DNA of 64,000 bases from Pseudomonas alliivorans. Lineage in GTDB: Bacteria > Pseudomonadota > Gammaproteobacteria > Pseudomonadales > Pseudomonadaceae. The translations under genes and the position numbers were made by a program. Under the pieces are notes generated by a model. That model saw nothing but the letters and a program-made list of their open reading frames with translations. It was not told where the DNA came from and ran no database searches. The stretch's first letter is position 1. Every line of letters starts with the position of its first letter. The stretch lies in assembly GCF_017826695.1 (NCBI RefSeq), contig NZ_JAFFZW010000004.1, positions 310,001 to 374,000 on the forward strand, in the 5' to 3' direction. Shown piece by piece: positions 20,083 through 28,367 of this stretch.

Positions 20083-20322
20083 ATGAATCAATCGGAATTT
20101 GAAATTCACTATCGTTTCAAGGGCGAAACCCGCTCATTCCTTCACCAGGCCCCGCAGTTCAGCCAGAGCGATGCGCTGCATTGCGCAACGCTGCACGCAG
20201 GTGTCGGTACGGTCAGCGATCATGTCGCTGTCGGACCTGTGCGGCTGGCGACCTTGCAGGCTCAAGGTTTTGGTGTGACCGAGGTGCTCTGGAAGCGGTG
20301 TACGCAGCCGGAACAGACCTGA
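20083..20322 (+). CDS. Small conserved Pseudomonas protein (DUF6555-like)
   Basis: This 79-residue protein (MNQSEFEIHYRFKGETRSFL, then DALHCATLHAGVGTV and VTEVLWKRC) resembles a family of small Pseudomonas proteins of unknown function with an N-terminal beta-strand pair and a W/CA..AGVG motif. I assign the family from memory and with caution. A strong terminator follows 28 bases after the stop. Confidence 0.7.
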   Translation: MNQSEFEIHYRFKGETRSFLHQAPQFSQSDALHCATLHAGVGTVSDHVAVGPVRLATLQAQGFGVTEVLWKRCTQPEQT

Positions 20323-20346
20323 CTCCGCATCCGTAAAATGCGCAAT

Positions 20347-20378
20347 AAAAAACGACCTCGCATGGAGGTCGTTTTTTT
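20347..20378. terminator. Bidirectional terminator
   Basis: AACGACCTC (20351-20359) pairs with GAGGTCGTT (20365-20373), flanked by A-run and T7. It separates the rightward small gene from the leftward map gene. Confidence 0.92.
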
Positions 20379-20397
20379 GGGACACCAGCTACACAAC

Positions 20398-21189
20398 CTA
20401 AATCGCAGGATAAGCACCTGTGCCTTCAGGCCATGGCGTCAGCAACTCGAAGCCTGTCGAAGTGACTGCAACCATGTGCTCCCATTGTGCGGACAACGAC
20501 ATGTCGCTGGTGAGCACCGTCCAGCCATCCGGCAATGTACGGGTGCCCGCCTTGCCTGCGTTGATCATCGGCTCGATGGTGAAGACCATGCCTTCCTTGA
20601 GTTTCAGGCCCTTGCCCTGCGTACCGTAGTGCAGCACCTGCGGCTCTTCATGGTATTTGCGTCCGATGCCGTGCCCGCAATACTCGCGTACCACACTGAA
20701 ACCTTCGCGATGGGCGACGCTCTGGATCGCGTAACCAATATCGCCCAACGTTGCGCCCGGACGTACGGCGTGGATGCCGGCACGAGTGGCTTCGTAAGTC
20801 GTTTCAACCAGACGCCGCGCCAGCGGACTGACCTCACCCACCAGATACATACGACTGGTATCGCCGTACCAGCCATCCTTGATGACGGCCACGTCGATAT
20901 TAACGATGTCGCCATCCTTGAGGATGTCCGATGCCGAAGGAATACCATGGCACACCACTGCATTCGGGGAGATGCAGGTCGTTTTGGTAAACCCGTGATA
21001 CCCGACATTGGCGGGAATCACCTTGAGCTCCTTGACGATGTATTCGTTGCAGATGTCGTCCAGCGCTTCGGTGCTCACGCCTGCCTTGACGTAAGGCGTG
21101 ATCATCGCGAGCACATCCGCGGCGAGCCTGCCGGCAATGCGCAACTGAACGAGATCCTGCTCGGTCTTGAGACTGATGCCGCCGCTCAT
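20398..21189 (-). CDS. map: Type I methionine aminopeptidase
   Basis: This 263-residue metallopeptidase removes N-terminal methionine. The five metal ligands are visible in order: D in VNIDVAV, D in WYGDTSRM, H in GHGIGRKYHEEPQ, E in FTIEPMI and E in SAQWEHMVAVT. It lacks an SH3-like extension. It may be the second MetAP of the genome, since Pseudomonas usually carries another near rpsB; that is not checkable here. The start overlaps the ParD-like gene by 4 bases. Confidence 0.95.
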   Translation of the reverse strand: MSGGISLKTEQDLVQLRIAGRLAADVLAMITPYVKAGVSTEALDDICNEYIVKELKVIPANVGYHGFTKTTCISPNAVVCHGIPSASDILKDGDIVNIDVAVIKDGWYGDTSRMYLVGEVSPLARRLVETTYEATRAGIHAVRPGATLGDIGYAIQSVAHREGFSVVREYCGHGIGRKYHEEPQVLHYGTQGKGLKLKEGMVFTIEPMINAGKAGTRTLPDGWTVLTSDMSLSAQWEHMVAVTSTGFELLTPWPEGTGAYPAI

Positions 21190-21428
21190 GAGGCCGCCTT
21201 CGACAGTTCAGTCAGCTTGACGGATTGAGTCGCCAGCACAGTGCCGTCAGCGTCTTCGAGACGAATCAGCATCTGGCAGATTTCGCTGTAGTCCAACGTG
21301 GGATGCAGCTCTGCGAGCATGCCGATACGCATCCAGTGCTCCGCCTGAGCATTGATGGAACGACTCAGTGCGACACTGGCGCAACGCAGGTCCGCATGCA
21401 TGTGTTCGGAAATTTTGACCAGGCCCAT
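21186..21428 (-). CDS. ParD-like protein coupled to map
   Basis: This 80-residue protein (MGLVKISEHMHADLRCASVA, then SINAQAEHWMRIGMLAELHP) has the ribbon-helix-helix start of ParD antitoxins. It overlaps map by 4 bases and no ParE-type toxin is nearby. The pairing with a methionine aminopeptidase is found in several gammaproteobacteria. A long palindrome 16 bases upstream is a likely self-binding site. Role unknown. Confidence 0.85.
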   Translation of the reverse strand: MGLVKISEHMHADLRCASVALSRSINAQAEHWMRIGMLAELHPTLDYSEICQMLIRLEDADGTVLATQSVKLTELSKAAS

Positions 21429-21443
21429 GGTTCACCTCACTTT

Positions 21444-21475
21444 GAATATACGAAGCATATACGTTTCGTATATTC
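21444..21475. promoter_or_regulatory. Long inverted repeat upstream of the ParD-like gene
   Basis: GAATATACGAA (21444-21454) and TTCGTATATTC (21465-21475) form a perfect 11-base inverted repeat around 10 bases. The repeat lies 16 bases before the ParD-like start and is AT-rich, as expected for a ribbon-helix-helix operator overlapping the promoter. Confidence 0.78.
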
Positions 21476-21508
21476 ACAAGCAACAGGCGTGGTTTTTCAG
21501 GAGATCGG

Positions 21509-21700
21509 TCAAGACGCTTGAACAGCGACAGCACCCGCTGGCTGAGCAGCCGCGACGACCATGGACACTTGCGCCTCGTATGCATTGAACTGGCGCAGTG
21601 CAGCGGCAAGGGCCAGAAAATCTTCACGCTGCATCTCGTTGACTGACGCACCGGTGCGAAGCTGATGAGCGACCGGGCTGTGCGCTGACTTCAGGGACAT
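21509..21700 (-). CDS. Small protein, possibly SOS-controlled
   Basis: A 63-residue frame starting at ATG 21700 after GAGG. It has a helical N-terminus (VNEMQREDFLALAAALRQFN) and an alanine/valine-rich tail (QVSMVVAAAQPAGAVAVQ). No signal peptide or known motif is visible. A LexA-like box overlapping a good promoter lies 20 bases upstream. Function unknown; it could be damage-induced. Confidence 0.7.
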   Translation of the reverse strand: MSLKSAHSPVAHQLRTGASVNEMQREDFLALAAALRQFNAYEAQVSMVVAAAQPAGAVAVQAS

Positions 21701-21720
21701 GGAACACCTCTTTCTCTTTA

Positions 21721-21761
21721 CTGGTTATGCATACAGTATTTAGATCCAGAGGCTAATACAA
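21721..21761 (-). promoter_or_regulatory. Promoter with LexA-like box
   Basis: Read on the minus strand, TTGTAT (21761-21756), a 17-base spacer and TACTGT (21738-21733) form a sigma-70 promoter. The -10 overlaps CTGTATGCATAACCAG (21736-21721), which keeps the CTG-N10-CAG frame of LexA boxes and the left half CTGTAT exactly. Binding is inferred. Confidence 0.65.
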
Positions 21762-21767
21762 GTCCGG

Positions 21768-22829
21768 TTACGACGAATGGTCGTCGATATTCAGGGGCTG
21801 ATTATCGGCCAGCGCCTGCAGGCGTGTTACATCGGCAACGCTCATCTCAATGCCATGCGCCATCGATCTGGCCCGCTCGGCATGGCGACGATCACCAGGC
21901 ATACGCGTCTGGCCCACACCGTGAAGCTGCTGCACAAGCACCTCACTGCGTTGCGCGAAGGAATGGCCGCTGCCTTTATCGGGATCGATGACGATCAGCA
22001 GCTGACCGGTCCAGGGCGTCTGCGCGCCAGGATGCTTTGACCAGTCGAACTCGAACGAGAAATTTCCGCCGGTCAGACCTGCCGCCAGCAACTCGACCAT
22101 CATCGACAATGCCGACCCCTTGTGCCCGCCAAATGGCAGCAGCGCCCCGCCGTCCAGAATCGCCTTGGGGTCACAGGTCGCCTGCCCTTGACGATCCACG
22201 CCCATTCCCTCCGGCAGAAGACGGCCTTCACGGGCAGCGATCTGCACGTCACCATGGGCCATGGCGCTGGTCGCCAGATCGAAAACCAATGGCGACGACT
22301 CATGGCGAGGCGCCGCGAATGCGATGGGATTGGTTCCGAACAAAGGCTTCTGTGCTCCATGCGGCACGACGCAGGTCATGCTATTGACCATGCTCAGGGC
22401 CACCAGCCCCTGCTCGGCGAACGGCTCCACGTCCGGCCACAACGCAGCGAAATGATGAGAGTTTCGGATGGCAAGAATCGCAATGCCTGCGCTGCGTGCC
22501 TTGTCGATGAGCAACGGCCGCGCGGCCGCGAGCGCGGGCTGGGCAAACCCGTTGGCCGCGTCGACCCTCACGAACGCAGGTGCGACATCCTCCACGACCG
22601 GCACAGCCTTGCCGTCCACCCAACCGCTGGCCAATGAAGAAAGATACCCCGGAATACGAAAGACGCCGTGACTGTGCGAACCGTCCCGCTGGGCACTGGC
22701 ACAGTTTTCAGCAAGGACACTTGCCACATCCAGCGACGTGCCATGGGCCAGAAAGATTCGTTGCAACAGCTCGGTCAATTGCGCAACGGAGAGTGTTCGG
22801 GTCGATTCATCAGGGTGAGCCGCGTGCAT
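21768..22829 (-). CDS. dpkA: Delta1-piperidine-2-carboxylate / pyrroline-2-carboxylate reductase
   Basis: This 353-residue protein of the malate/L-lactate dehydrogenase-2 family reduces cyclic imino acids with NADPH, in D-lysine and D-proline catabolism. It is strongly like the characterised P. syringae DpkA: ENCASAQRDGSHSHGVFRIP near the N-terminus, SHHFAALWPDVEPFAEQGLV, and GGHKGSALSMMVELLAAGLT. Start chosen at ATG 22829 after GGAG; the longer frame to 23114 has no ribosome site. The C-terminus is about ten residues longer than I recall for the reference protein. Confidence 0.92.
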   Translation of the reverse strand: MHAAHPDESTRTLSVAQLTELLQRIFLAHGTSLDVASVLAENCASAQRDGSHSHGVFRIPGYLSSLASGWVDGKAVPVVEDVAPAFVRVDAANGFAQPALAAARPLLIDKARSAGIAILAIRNSHHFAALWPDVEPFAEQGLVALSMVNSMTCVVPHGAQKPLFGTNPIAFAAPRHESSPLVFDLATSAMAHGDVQIAAREGRLLPEGMGVDRQGQATCDPKAILDGGALLPFGGHKGSALSMMVELLAAGLTGGNFSFEFDWSKHPGAQTPWTGQLLIVIDPDKGSGHSFAQRSEVLVQQLHGVGQTRMPGDRRHAERARSMAHGIEMSVADVTRLQALADNQPLNIDDHSS

Positions 22830-23046
22830 CTGGAACTCCGGGATCGTGACGATCAGGGCGGGCAATGGATTGCACCAAGAGTAACGCCGCGCGCGTTCCA
22901 GAAATACTCCCGCAGTCCGATACATCAATGAGAGCCGATCACATTCACGAAGAATTAAGCCGGGATTGATACATCGTAACGGTCCAATGTTCTCTCCCTC
23001 TGCCATCCGAGGGTAGAATGCGCCAGCGGTCAGTAACGGAGAGTCC

Positions 23047-24078
23047 ATGAACGAACCCAGCCTCAGCGAAGCAAAACACGAGCAGATCACCGATGCCGCC
23101 GCGCACTGGTGCATGCGACTGCACGCTGACGACTGTTCGCCTGCCGAGCGAAAATTGTTCGATCAGTGGCTCAAGGCTCATCCGCTGCATGCGACCGAAT
23201 TCGAGGCAATGCGGGATATCTGGGAGATGTCCGGACAGCTGGAACCGGTCAATCCGCCGCCCGCGCACGTTGTATCGAACGCAGTTGCAACGCCGGATAT
23301 CTCCCCAGGACGCAGGCGCACGTGGCGTCATCTCGCTGTGGCTGCGACCGTTGCCGCACTGGCTGTACCGCTGGCTGGCTACATCGGCTGGCGTCAGGGG
23401 ATAATCCCCAACGTCTATGAAACCTACACCACAACCAACACCACTCGCCTGGTGACCATGGACGACGGCAGCCGTGTGGAAATGGATCTGGGCACAGAAC
23501 TGACCTATGCCAATTACAAGGACCGCCGCAGCGTTACCGTGAAAAAAGGCGAGGCGTTCTTTGAAGTCAGCCACGACCTCACCCACCCTTTCGTAGTGGA
23601 CGCCGGCGCCGGGCGCATCAAGGTGACCGGCACACGCTTCAATGTGTGGACGTATCAGGATCAGGTTCGGGTGATGCTGGTCGAGGGTTCGGTACAGGTC
23701 AGCAGCGATCGCTCGCAACCTGAGTTCAGCGATCACCTGGACCCCGGCATGCAGGCGGTCTACAAGGCCGGTGATAACCGCCCCGGCATCAGCCACGTTG
23801 CCGCAGACGACACAAGCCTGGCATGGCGTAACGGCAAGCTGATCTTCAATGACCTGCCCTTGAGCCAGGCGCTGCCAATGATCAATCGTTATCTGCAGAC
23901 GCCGATCCTGCTGGCGGACAATGCCACCGGTGCAGTTCGTCTTGGCGGGACTTACAACACCCGCGACATCTCGAGTCTGCTCACGTCACTGCCCAAGGTA
24001 TTACCGGTTTACGTGACGCAGAACCAGAACGGTAATCCGGTCCTGAACAAGCGCGGTCCAAACTCACCCAAAGGCTGA
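23047..24078 (+). CDS. FecR-family anti-sigma-type protein, orphan
   Basis: This 343-residue protein has an N-terminal DUF4880-like cytosolic domain (AAHWCMRLHADDCSPAERKL), one membrane helix (about 98-118), a periplasmic FecR domain (TRLVTMDDGSRVEMDLGTEL, then FEVSHDLTHPFVVDAG and GTRFNVW) and a C-terminal STN-like part. FecR proteins pass a signal from a TonB receptor to an ECF sigma factor. Neither partner is in the flanking sequence, so it may act on a distant sigma factor. Start at ATG 23047 after GGAG. Confidence 0.9.
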   Translation: MNEPSLSEAKHEQITDAAAHWCMRLHADDCSPAERKLFDQWLKAHPLHATEFEAMRDIWEMSGQLEPVNPPPAHVVSNAVATPDISPGRRRTWRHLAVAATVAALAVPLAGYIGWRQGIIPNVYETYTTTNTTRLVTMDDGSRVEMDLGTELTYANYKDRRSVTVKKGEAFFEVSHDLTHPFVVDAGAGRIKVTGTRFNVWTYQDQVRVMLVEGSVQVSSDRSQPEFSDHLDPGMQAVYKAGDNRPGISHVAADDTSLAWRNGKLIFNDLPLSQALPMINRYLQTPILLADNATGAVRLGGTYNTRDISSLLTSLPKVLPVYVTQNQNGNPVLNKRGPNSPKG

Positions 24079-24296
24079 CTTGCGGCTGGAAACAGGTGCT
24101 GTTCTTACATCCTGAAACATCCCTTTCGCCTGAAGCGTTCTCCGCCTGATGCTGCTGTTCCTGCAACTCCATGCGCAGTATCGCGGCTCGACAGCCAACT
24201 CTCTGCTATTTTTTTTGCGTTCGCACCTGAGGTTTTACGCCGCTCGTTCGTCTTATAGATGAGATTTTGTTTAAAAGCCTGAAAAGGAATTTGCGC

Positions 24297-24677
24297 ATGT
24301 TCAATCGCCAAGGAACAACGACCCGTACGATGCTCAGGCAGACGGCCATTTCTGCGCAGGCCCAGGCGCCTGCGGCAGAGGTCGAGCGACCTGGCAACGA
24401 CCACATCCGCCTGCTGCTCAAGAGCTTCGGTCTGCGCACCAGCCTGGTGAGACTCAAAGTGCTCGACGCACTGCTGGTATCGAACGAAAGCGGTCAGTCG
24501 CTTGGCGTGCGCGGTGTGCACAGTCAATTGCTCAGACTGGATGTGCCGCTGTCATTCCTCAGCGTGCGTGAGGTGCTCAAGCGTCTGTGCGATGAGGGCG
24601 TGATCCATCTCAACGAGGACAAGACCTACAGTCTGCATCCTCGTGCAATGGAATGGCTGGGCGAATCGGCCAAGTAA
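24297..24677 (+). CDS. Fur-like winged-helix protein
   Basis: This 126-residue protein starts at ATG 24297 after AAGGA. Its core (LLKSFGLRTSLVRLKVLDAL, then LSFLSVREVLKRLCDEGVIH) resembles the Fur N-terminal DNA-binding domain. The Fur metal-binding dimerisation domain with its HHxH and cysteine ligands is missing, so it is probably not a metal sensor. The N-terminal 40 residues are low-complexity. Function unknown. Confidence 0.75.
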   Translation: MFNRQGTTTRTMLRQTAISAQAQAPAAEVERPGNDHIRLLLKSFGLRTSLVRLKVLDALLVSNESGQSLGVRGVHSQLLRLDVPLSFLSVREVLKRLCDEGVIHLNEDKTYSLHPRAMEWLGESAK

Positions 24678-24694
24678 TCTGACGATCCGTGATC

Positions 24695-24883
24695 TCAGCG
24701 CCTGACCTTGCGGCGCATGATCCCGTTGAGCACCACGACCAGCACAGCAACGCCGATGGCGATGTACTGGAAAGTCTTCTCGCTGATCACACCGCTGTTC
24801 TGCAAGTGCGAGAGGCCCAGCATGATCGCCAGTACACCCAAAGCGATCAGAATCGAGTAAATCAAACGCTGCTTGTTGGTCAT
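24695..24883 (-). CDS. Small two-helix membrane protein
   Basis: This 62-residue protein starts at ATG 24883 (MTNKQRLIYSILIALGVLAI). It has two membrane helices (8-24 and about 36-54) and a basic C-terminus (MRRKVRR). It resembles small Pseudomonas membrane proteins of unknown function. It stands between the Fur-like gene and the antiporter. Confidence 0.75.
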   Translation of the reverse strand: MTNKQRLIYSILIALGVLAIMLGLSHLQNSGVISEKTFQYIAIGVAVLVVVLNGIMRRKVRR

Positions 24884-25138
24884 TTCGGTTTTCCTGAGTA
24901 CGTCATGAACGGCATTGGCGCTGCGCAAATGCGCCGACATCTTACGCTGATGCTCGCACGATGGCATGGGTGGAATACGTCGCACTCATTCACCACCTCC
25001 CCCCTCGCCTGCCAAACGCAGACAATCATCAATGCGCTTGATGGTCGTCATGCCGGATTCAATGTTGCCGTGAAAAACTCACGTGGTTTAATGCGGACCT
25101 GTTTCAAATCGTTTCCTGTCATTGCCAAGGAGTTTCAC

Positions 25139-26950
25139 ATGCCCCATGAAGGCAGCCTGCTGCAGGCCGCAGTGGTGTTTCTAATCGCCGCCGTCATCGC
25201 CGTCCCGTTGGCCAAACGCCTGAAGCTGGGTGCCGTGATCGGTTACCTGGCCGCCGGCGTCGTGATCGGCCCCTCGGTGCTGGGGCTGATAGGAGATACG
25301 GAGAGTGTCAGTCACATTTCTGAACTTGGGGTGGTATTACTGCTGTTCATTATCGGTCTTGAACTGTCGCCCAAGCGTTTATGGGTGATGCGCAAGGCGG
25401 TGTTTGGCGTGGGAACGGCCCAGGTTTTGCTGACCGGTCTGGTCATCGGTGCAGTCGCCCTGGTTGCGTTCGGGCAATCGATGAATACTGCGATTGTGCT
25501 GGGCCTTGGGCTGGCGTTGTCATCCACTGCGTTCGGTCTGCAGAGCCTGGCGGAGCGCAAGGAACTGAACAGCCCGCACGGGCGCACGGCGTTCGCCATT
25601 CTGCTGTTTCAGGACATTGCGGCCATTCCGCTGATCGCGCTGGTGCCGTTTCTGGCGGGCGGGGATCATGCGACCAGCACTCAGGAAAGCATCAATCATG
25701 GTCTGCGCGTCCTGGGCAGCATTGCCATAGTGGTCGTGGGCGGACGTTACTTGCTGCGTCCGGTGTTTCGCATCGTGGCCAAGACCCGTATCCAGGAAGT
25801 GTCGACCGCTACTGCACTGCTGGTGGTGATGGGTACGGCATGGCTGATGGAGCTGGTCGGTGTGTCCATGGCGCTGGGCGCTTTCCTGGCGGGTCTGCTG
25901 CTTGCCGACTCTGAATACCGGCACGAACTGGAAGCCCAGATCGAACCGTTCAAGGGCCTGCTGCTGGGGCTGTTCTTCATCAGTGTCGGCATGGGCGCGA
26001 ACATCGGCCTGCTGTTCAGCGCGCCGCTGGTGGTGCTTGGCCTCACGGTGTTGCTGGTCGCAATCAAACTGCCGCTGCTGTTCATCATCGGCCGCACGGC
26101 AGGCGGTCTGAGCAAGCGAAGCGCATTGCGCCTGGGTCTGGTGCTGGCAGCGGGGGGTGAGTTCGCGTTTGTGGTATTCAAGATCGGCAGCGCCCAGGGT
26201 CTGTTCGACGCAGGCCTCTATGACATGTTGGTGCTGACCATCACCCTTTCGATGGCGATCACCCCGCTGCTGTTCATCGCGCTGGCGCGCTGGATCAAGC
26301 CCAAGGCCAAAGTGGTGGAAGTGCCCGAAGAGTACCGCGATATCCAGACCGACAAGCCACGCGTGGTCATCGCCGGCATGGGCCGGATGGGCCAGATCGT
26401 TGCGCGGATCCTGCGGGCGCAGAAGATCCCGTTCATTGCACTGGACACTGCCGTGGAATCCATCGAATTCTCACGCAGTTTCGGCAACGTCCCGGTGTTC
26501 TATGGCGACCCGTTGCGTCCGGAAATCCTCAGAGCGGCCAAGGTGCAGGATGCCGAGTTCTTCATCATTGCCACCGATGACCCGGACATCAATATCAAGA
26601 CTGCCGAGCTGATCAACAAGCTGTACCCGCACATGAAGATCATCGCGCGCGCACGCAACCGCCAGCACGTTCACAAGCTGATGGATGCGGGTGCACATGC
26701 GGTGCGTGAGACGTTCTACTCAAGCCTTGAAATGTCACGACAGACCCTGCTGGGGCTGGGCCTGAGCGAGGCACAGGCCAATGCACGCATCAGCCGCTTC
26801 AAGCGCCACGACGAACAGGTGCTCGCCGCGCAACACGAGATCTACGACGACGAAGCAAAAGTGCTGCAAACCGCGCGCGAGGCCAGGGTCGAGCTGGCCC
26901 AGTTGTTCGAGGCCGACCGGCTCGACGAAGAAGAGGCCGCCAAGGCCTGA
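25139..26950 (+). CDS. kefC: KefC-type K+/H+ antiporter
   Basis: This 603-residue CPA2 protein starts at ATG 25139 after AAGGAG; an in-frame extension upstream to 24689 has no support. It has about 12 membrane segments, including GVVLLLFIIGLELSPKRLW, LLFQDIAAIPLIALVPFL and GAFLAGLLLADSEYRHELE. A TrkA-N nucleotide-binding domain follows (AGMGRMGQIVARILR, about 410-530) and then a helical tail. It closely resembles E. coli KefC, which exports K+ in response to glutathione adducts. No KefF-type partner gene is adjacent. Confidence 0.93.
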   Translation: MPHEGSLLQAAVVFLIAAVIAVPLAKRLKLGAVIGYLAAGVVIGPSVLGLIGDTESVSHISELGVVLLLFIIGLELSPKRLWVMRKAVFGVGTAQVLLTGLVIGAVALVAFGQSMNTAIVLGLGLALSSTAFGLQSLAERKELNSPHGRTAFAILLFQDIAAIPLIALVPFLAGGDHATSTQESINHGLRVLGSIAIVVVGGRYLLRPVFRIVAKTRIQEVSTATALLVVMGTAWLMELVGVSMALGAFLAGLLLADSEYRHELEAQIEPFKGLLLGLFFISVGMGANIGLLFSAPLVVLGLTVLLVAIKLPLLFIIGRTAGGLSKRSALRLGLVLAAGGEFAFVVFKIGSAQGLFDAGLYDMLVLTITLSMAITPLLFIALARWIKPKAKVVEVPEEYRDIQTDKPRVVIAGMGRMGQIVARILRAQKIPFIALDTAVESIEFSRSFGNVPVFYGDPLRPEILRAAKVQDAEFFIIATDDPDINIKTAELINKLYPHMKIIARARNRQHVHKLMDAGAHAVRETFYSSLEMSRQTLLGLGLSEAQANARISRFKRHDEQVLAAQHEIYDDEAKVLQTAREARVELAQLFEADRLDEEEAAKA

Positions 26951-26951
26951 C

Positions 26952-28367
26952 CTACCAGCCACCGCCCAGCGCGCTGTACAGCCCGACCAGCGCCTGGGCC
27001 TGAGTGGTCGAACTCTGGACCCATTGCTCCTCGATATCCAACAGGGTGCGCTGCACCGTCAGGACGTTGAGGAAGTCCACCACGCCTTCTGCGTATTGCC
27101 TCTTGGCGGTGTCCAGCGCGATTCGGTTCTGGCGCACGGCTTCATCCAGTTTGCGCTGCTGAAGCTGGCTGGCGTTGTAGAGACTCATGCTGTCATCGAT
27201 TTCCTGCCAGGCACGCAGAACGGTCTGTTGATAGGCCAGCGCGGTTTCCTGTTCCTGTGCCTGGCGCAAACGCAACATGCCACGCAGCCGGCCGCCTTCG
27301 AAAATCGGCAGGCTCAGTTGCGGACCGATACCGAACTGGCGTGAGCCCCAACTGCCGAGATCAGACAGCTGCAAGGCTTGAAAGCCGACATTGCCTGACA
27401 GCACGATGCGCGGATAGAAATCGCCTTGCGCGACACCGATGCTCGCGGTTGCCGCATGCAGTCGCGCTTCGGCGCGGCGAATGTCCGGACGGCGCTGCGC
27501 CAGTTCGGAAGGCAGGCCCACGGGAACAGTGGTGGGCACGGCAACCATTTCCACGGGCTTTTCCAACTCGCTCTGCAGCGCTCTCGGCGACTGCGCCAGC
27601 AACAGGCTCAGTGCATTGATCAGCCTGGCCTGTCGCTGCTCAAGCACCGGAAGACGGGACTCGACGGCCGATACCTGCGCAGCGGCTTCAGCTACATCCA
27701 GGTTGGTCGCCACTCCACTGCCCTGCCTGACCTTCGAAAGCTCCAGGCTGCTACGGGACAACTGCAGATTTTGCCGGGTCACGGCGAGGACTGACTGGGT
27801 GCCACGCAACTGCAGATAGTCCCTGGCCACTTCGGCCTGGAGCGACAGCAACGCCGCGCGCCGGTCATTGTCTGCAACCTCAACGCTGGCATCGGCAGCC
27901 TCGACCTCACGCCTGACCCGCCCCCACAGATCGACCTCCCAACTGGCATTGATGCCGCCGTCCCACTGACCGAATGCCGCCCTGCCCTCGTTGCCCGACG
28001 GATCGTTCAACCCCTCGGCACTGTTTCGTTTGCGCTGGTAACCCAGCCTGCCCTCCACGCTCGGTGCTTGCTCACCGGCCACCACCTGACGTGCCGCCCG
28101 GCTTTGCGCCAGCCGCGCCTCTGCCATTTTCAGATCAAGGTTGGAAGCAGCCGCCCGATCAATCAGTGATGACAATTGGGCGTCACGGAATATCTCCCAC
28201 CATTGAGCCTTATAAGGGGTGGTATTAATTTGACTGACTGCCTGTTCTCCCTGAATGGGCAACCATTGCACGTCGCTGGTTTGCGGACGCTGGAAATCCC
28301 GTCCGACCTGGCAGCCCGACAGACTCGCCAGCAGCACCAGGCTGCTCGCTGCAACGACGCGGCTCAC
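26952..28367 (-). CDS. Outer-membrane efflux lipoprotein (NodT/OprM family)
   Basis: This 471-residue protein has a lipobox (LLASLSGC) and the two repeated outer-membrane-factor domains that form the trimeric TolC-like channel. Typical segments are PYKAQWWEIFRDAQLSSLID and LAQRRPDIRRAEARLHAATA. Its start overlaps the stop of the membrane-fusion gene by 4 bases, so it is the exit duct of the same tripartite pump. It converges with kefC, with one base between the stops. Confidence 0.95.
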   Translation of the reverse strand: MSRVVAASSLVLLASLSGCQVGRDFQRPQTSDVQWLPIQGEQAVSQINTTPYKAQWWEIFRDAQLSSLIDRAAASNLDLKMAEARLAQSRAARQVVAGEQAPSVEGRLGYQRKRNSAEGLNDPSGNEGRAAFGQWDGGINASWEVDLWGRVRREVEAADASVEVADNDRRAALLSLQAEVARDYLQLRGTQSVLAVTRQNLQLSRSSLELSKVRQGSGVATNLDVAEAAAQVSAVESRLPVLEQRQARLINALSLLLAQSPRALQSELEKPVEMVAVPTTVPVGLPSELAQRRPDIRRAEARLHAATASIGVAQGDFYPRIVLSGNVGFQALQLSDLGSWGSRQFGIGPQLSLPIFEGGRLRGMLRLRQAQEQETALAYQQTVLRAWQEIDDSMSLYNASQLQQRKLDEAVRQNRIALDTAKRQYAEGVVDFLNVLTVQRTLLDIEEQWVQSSTTQAQALVGLYSALGGGW

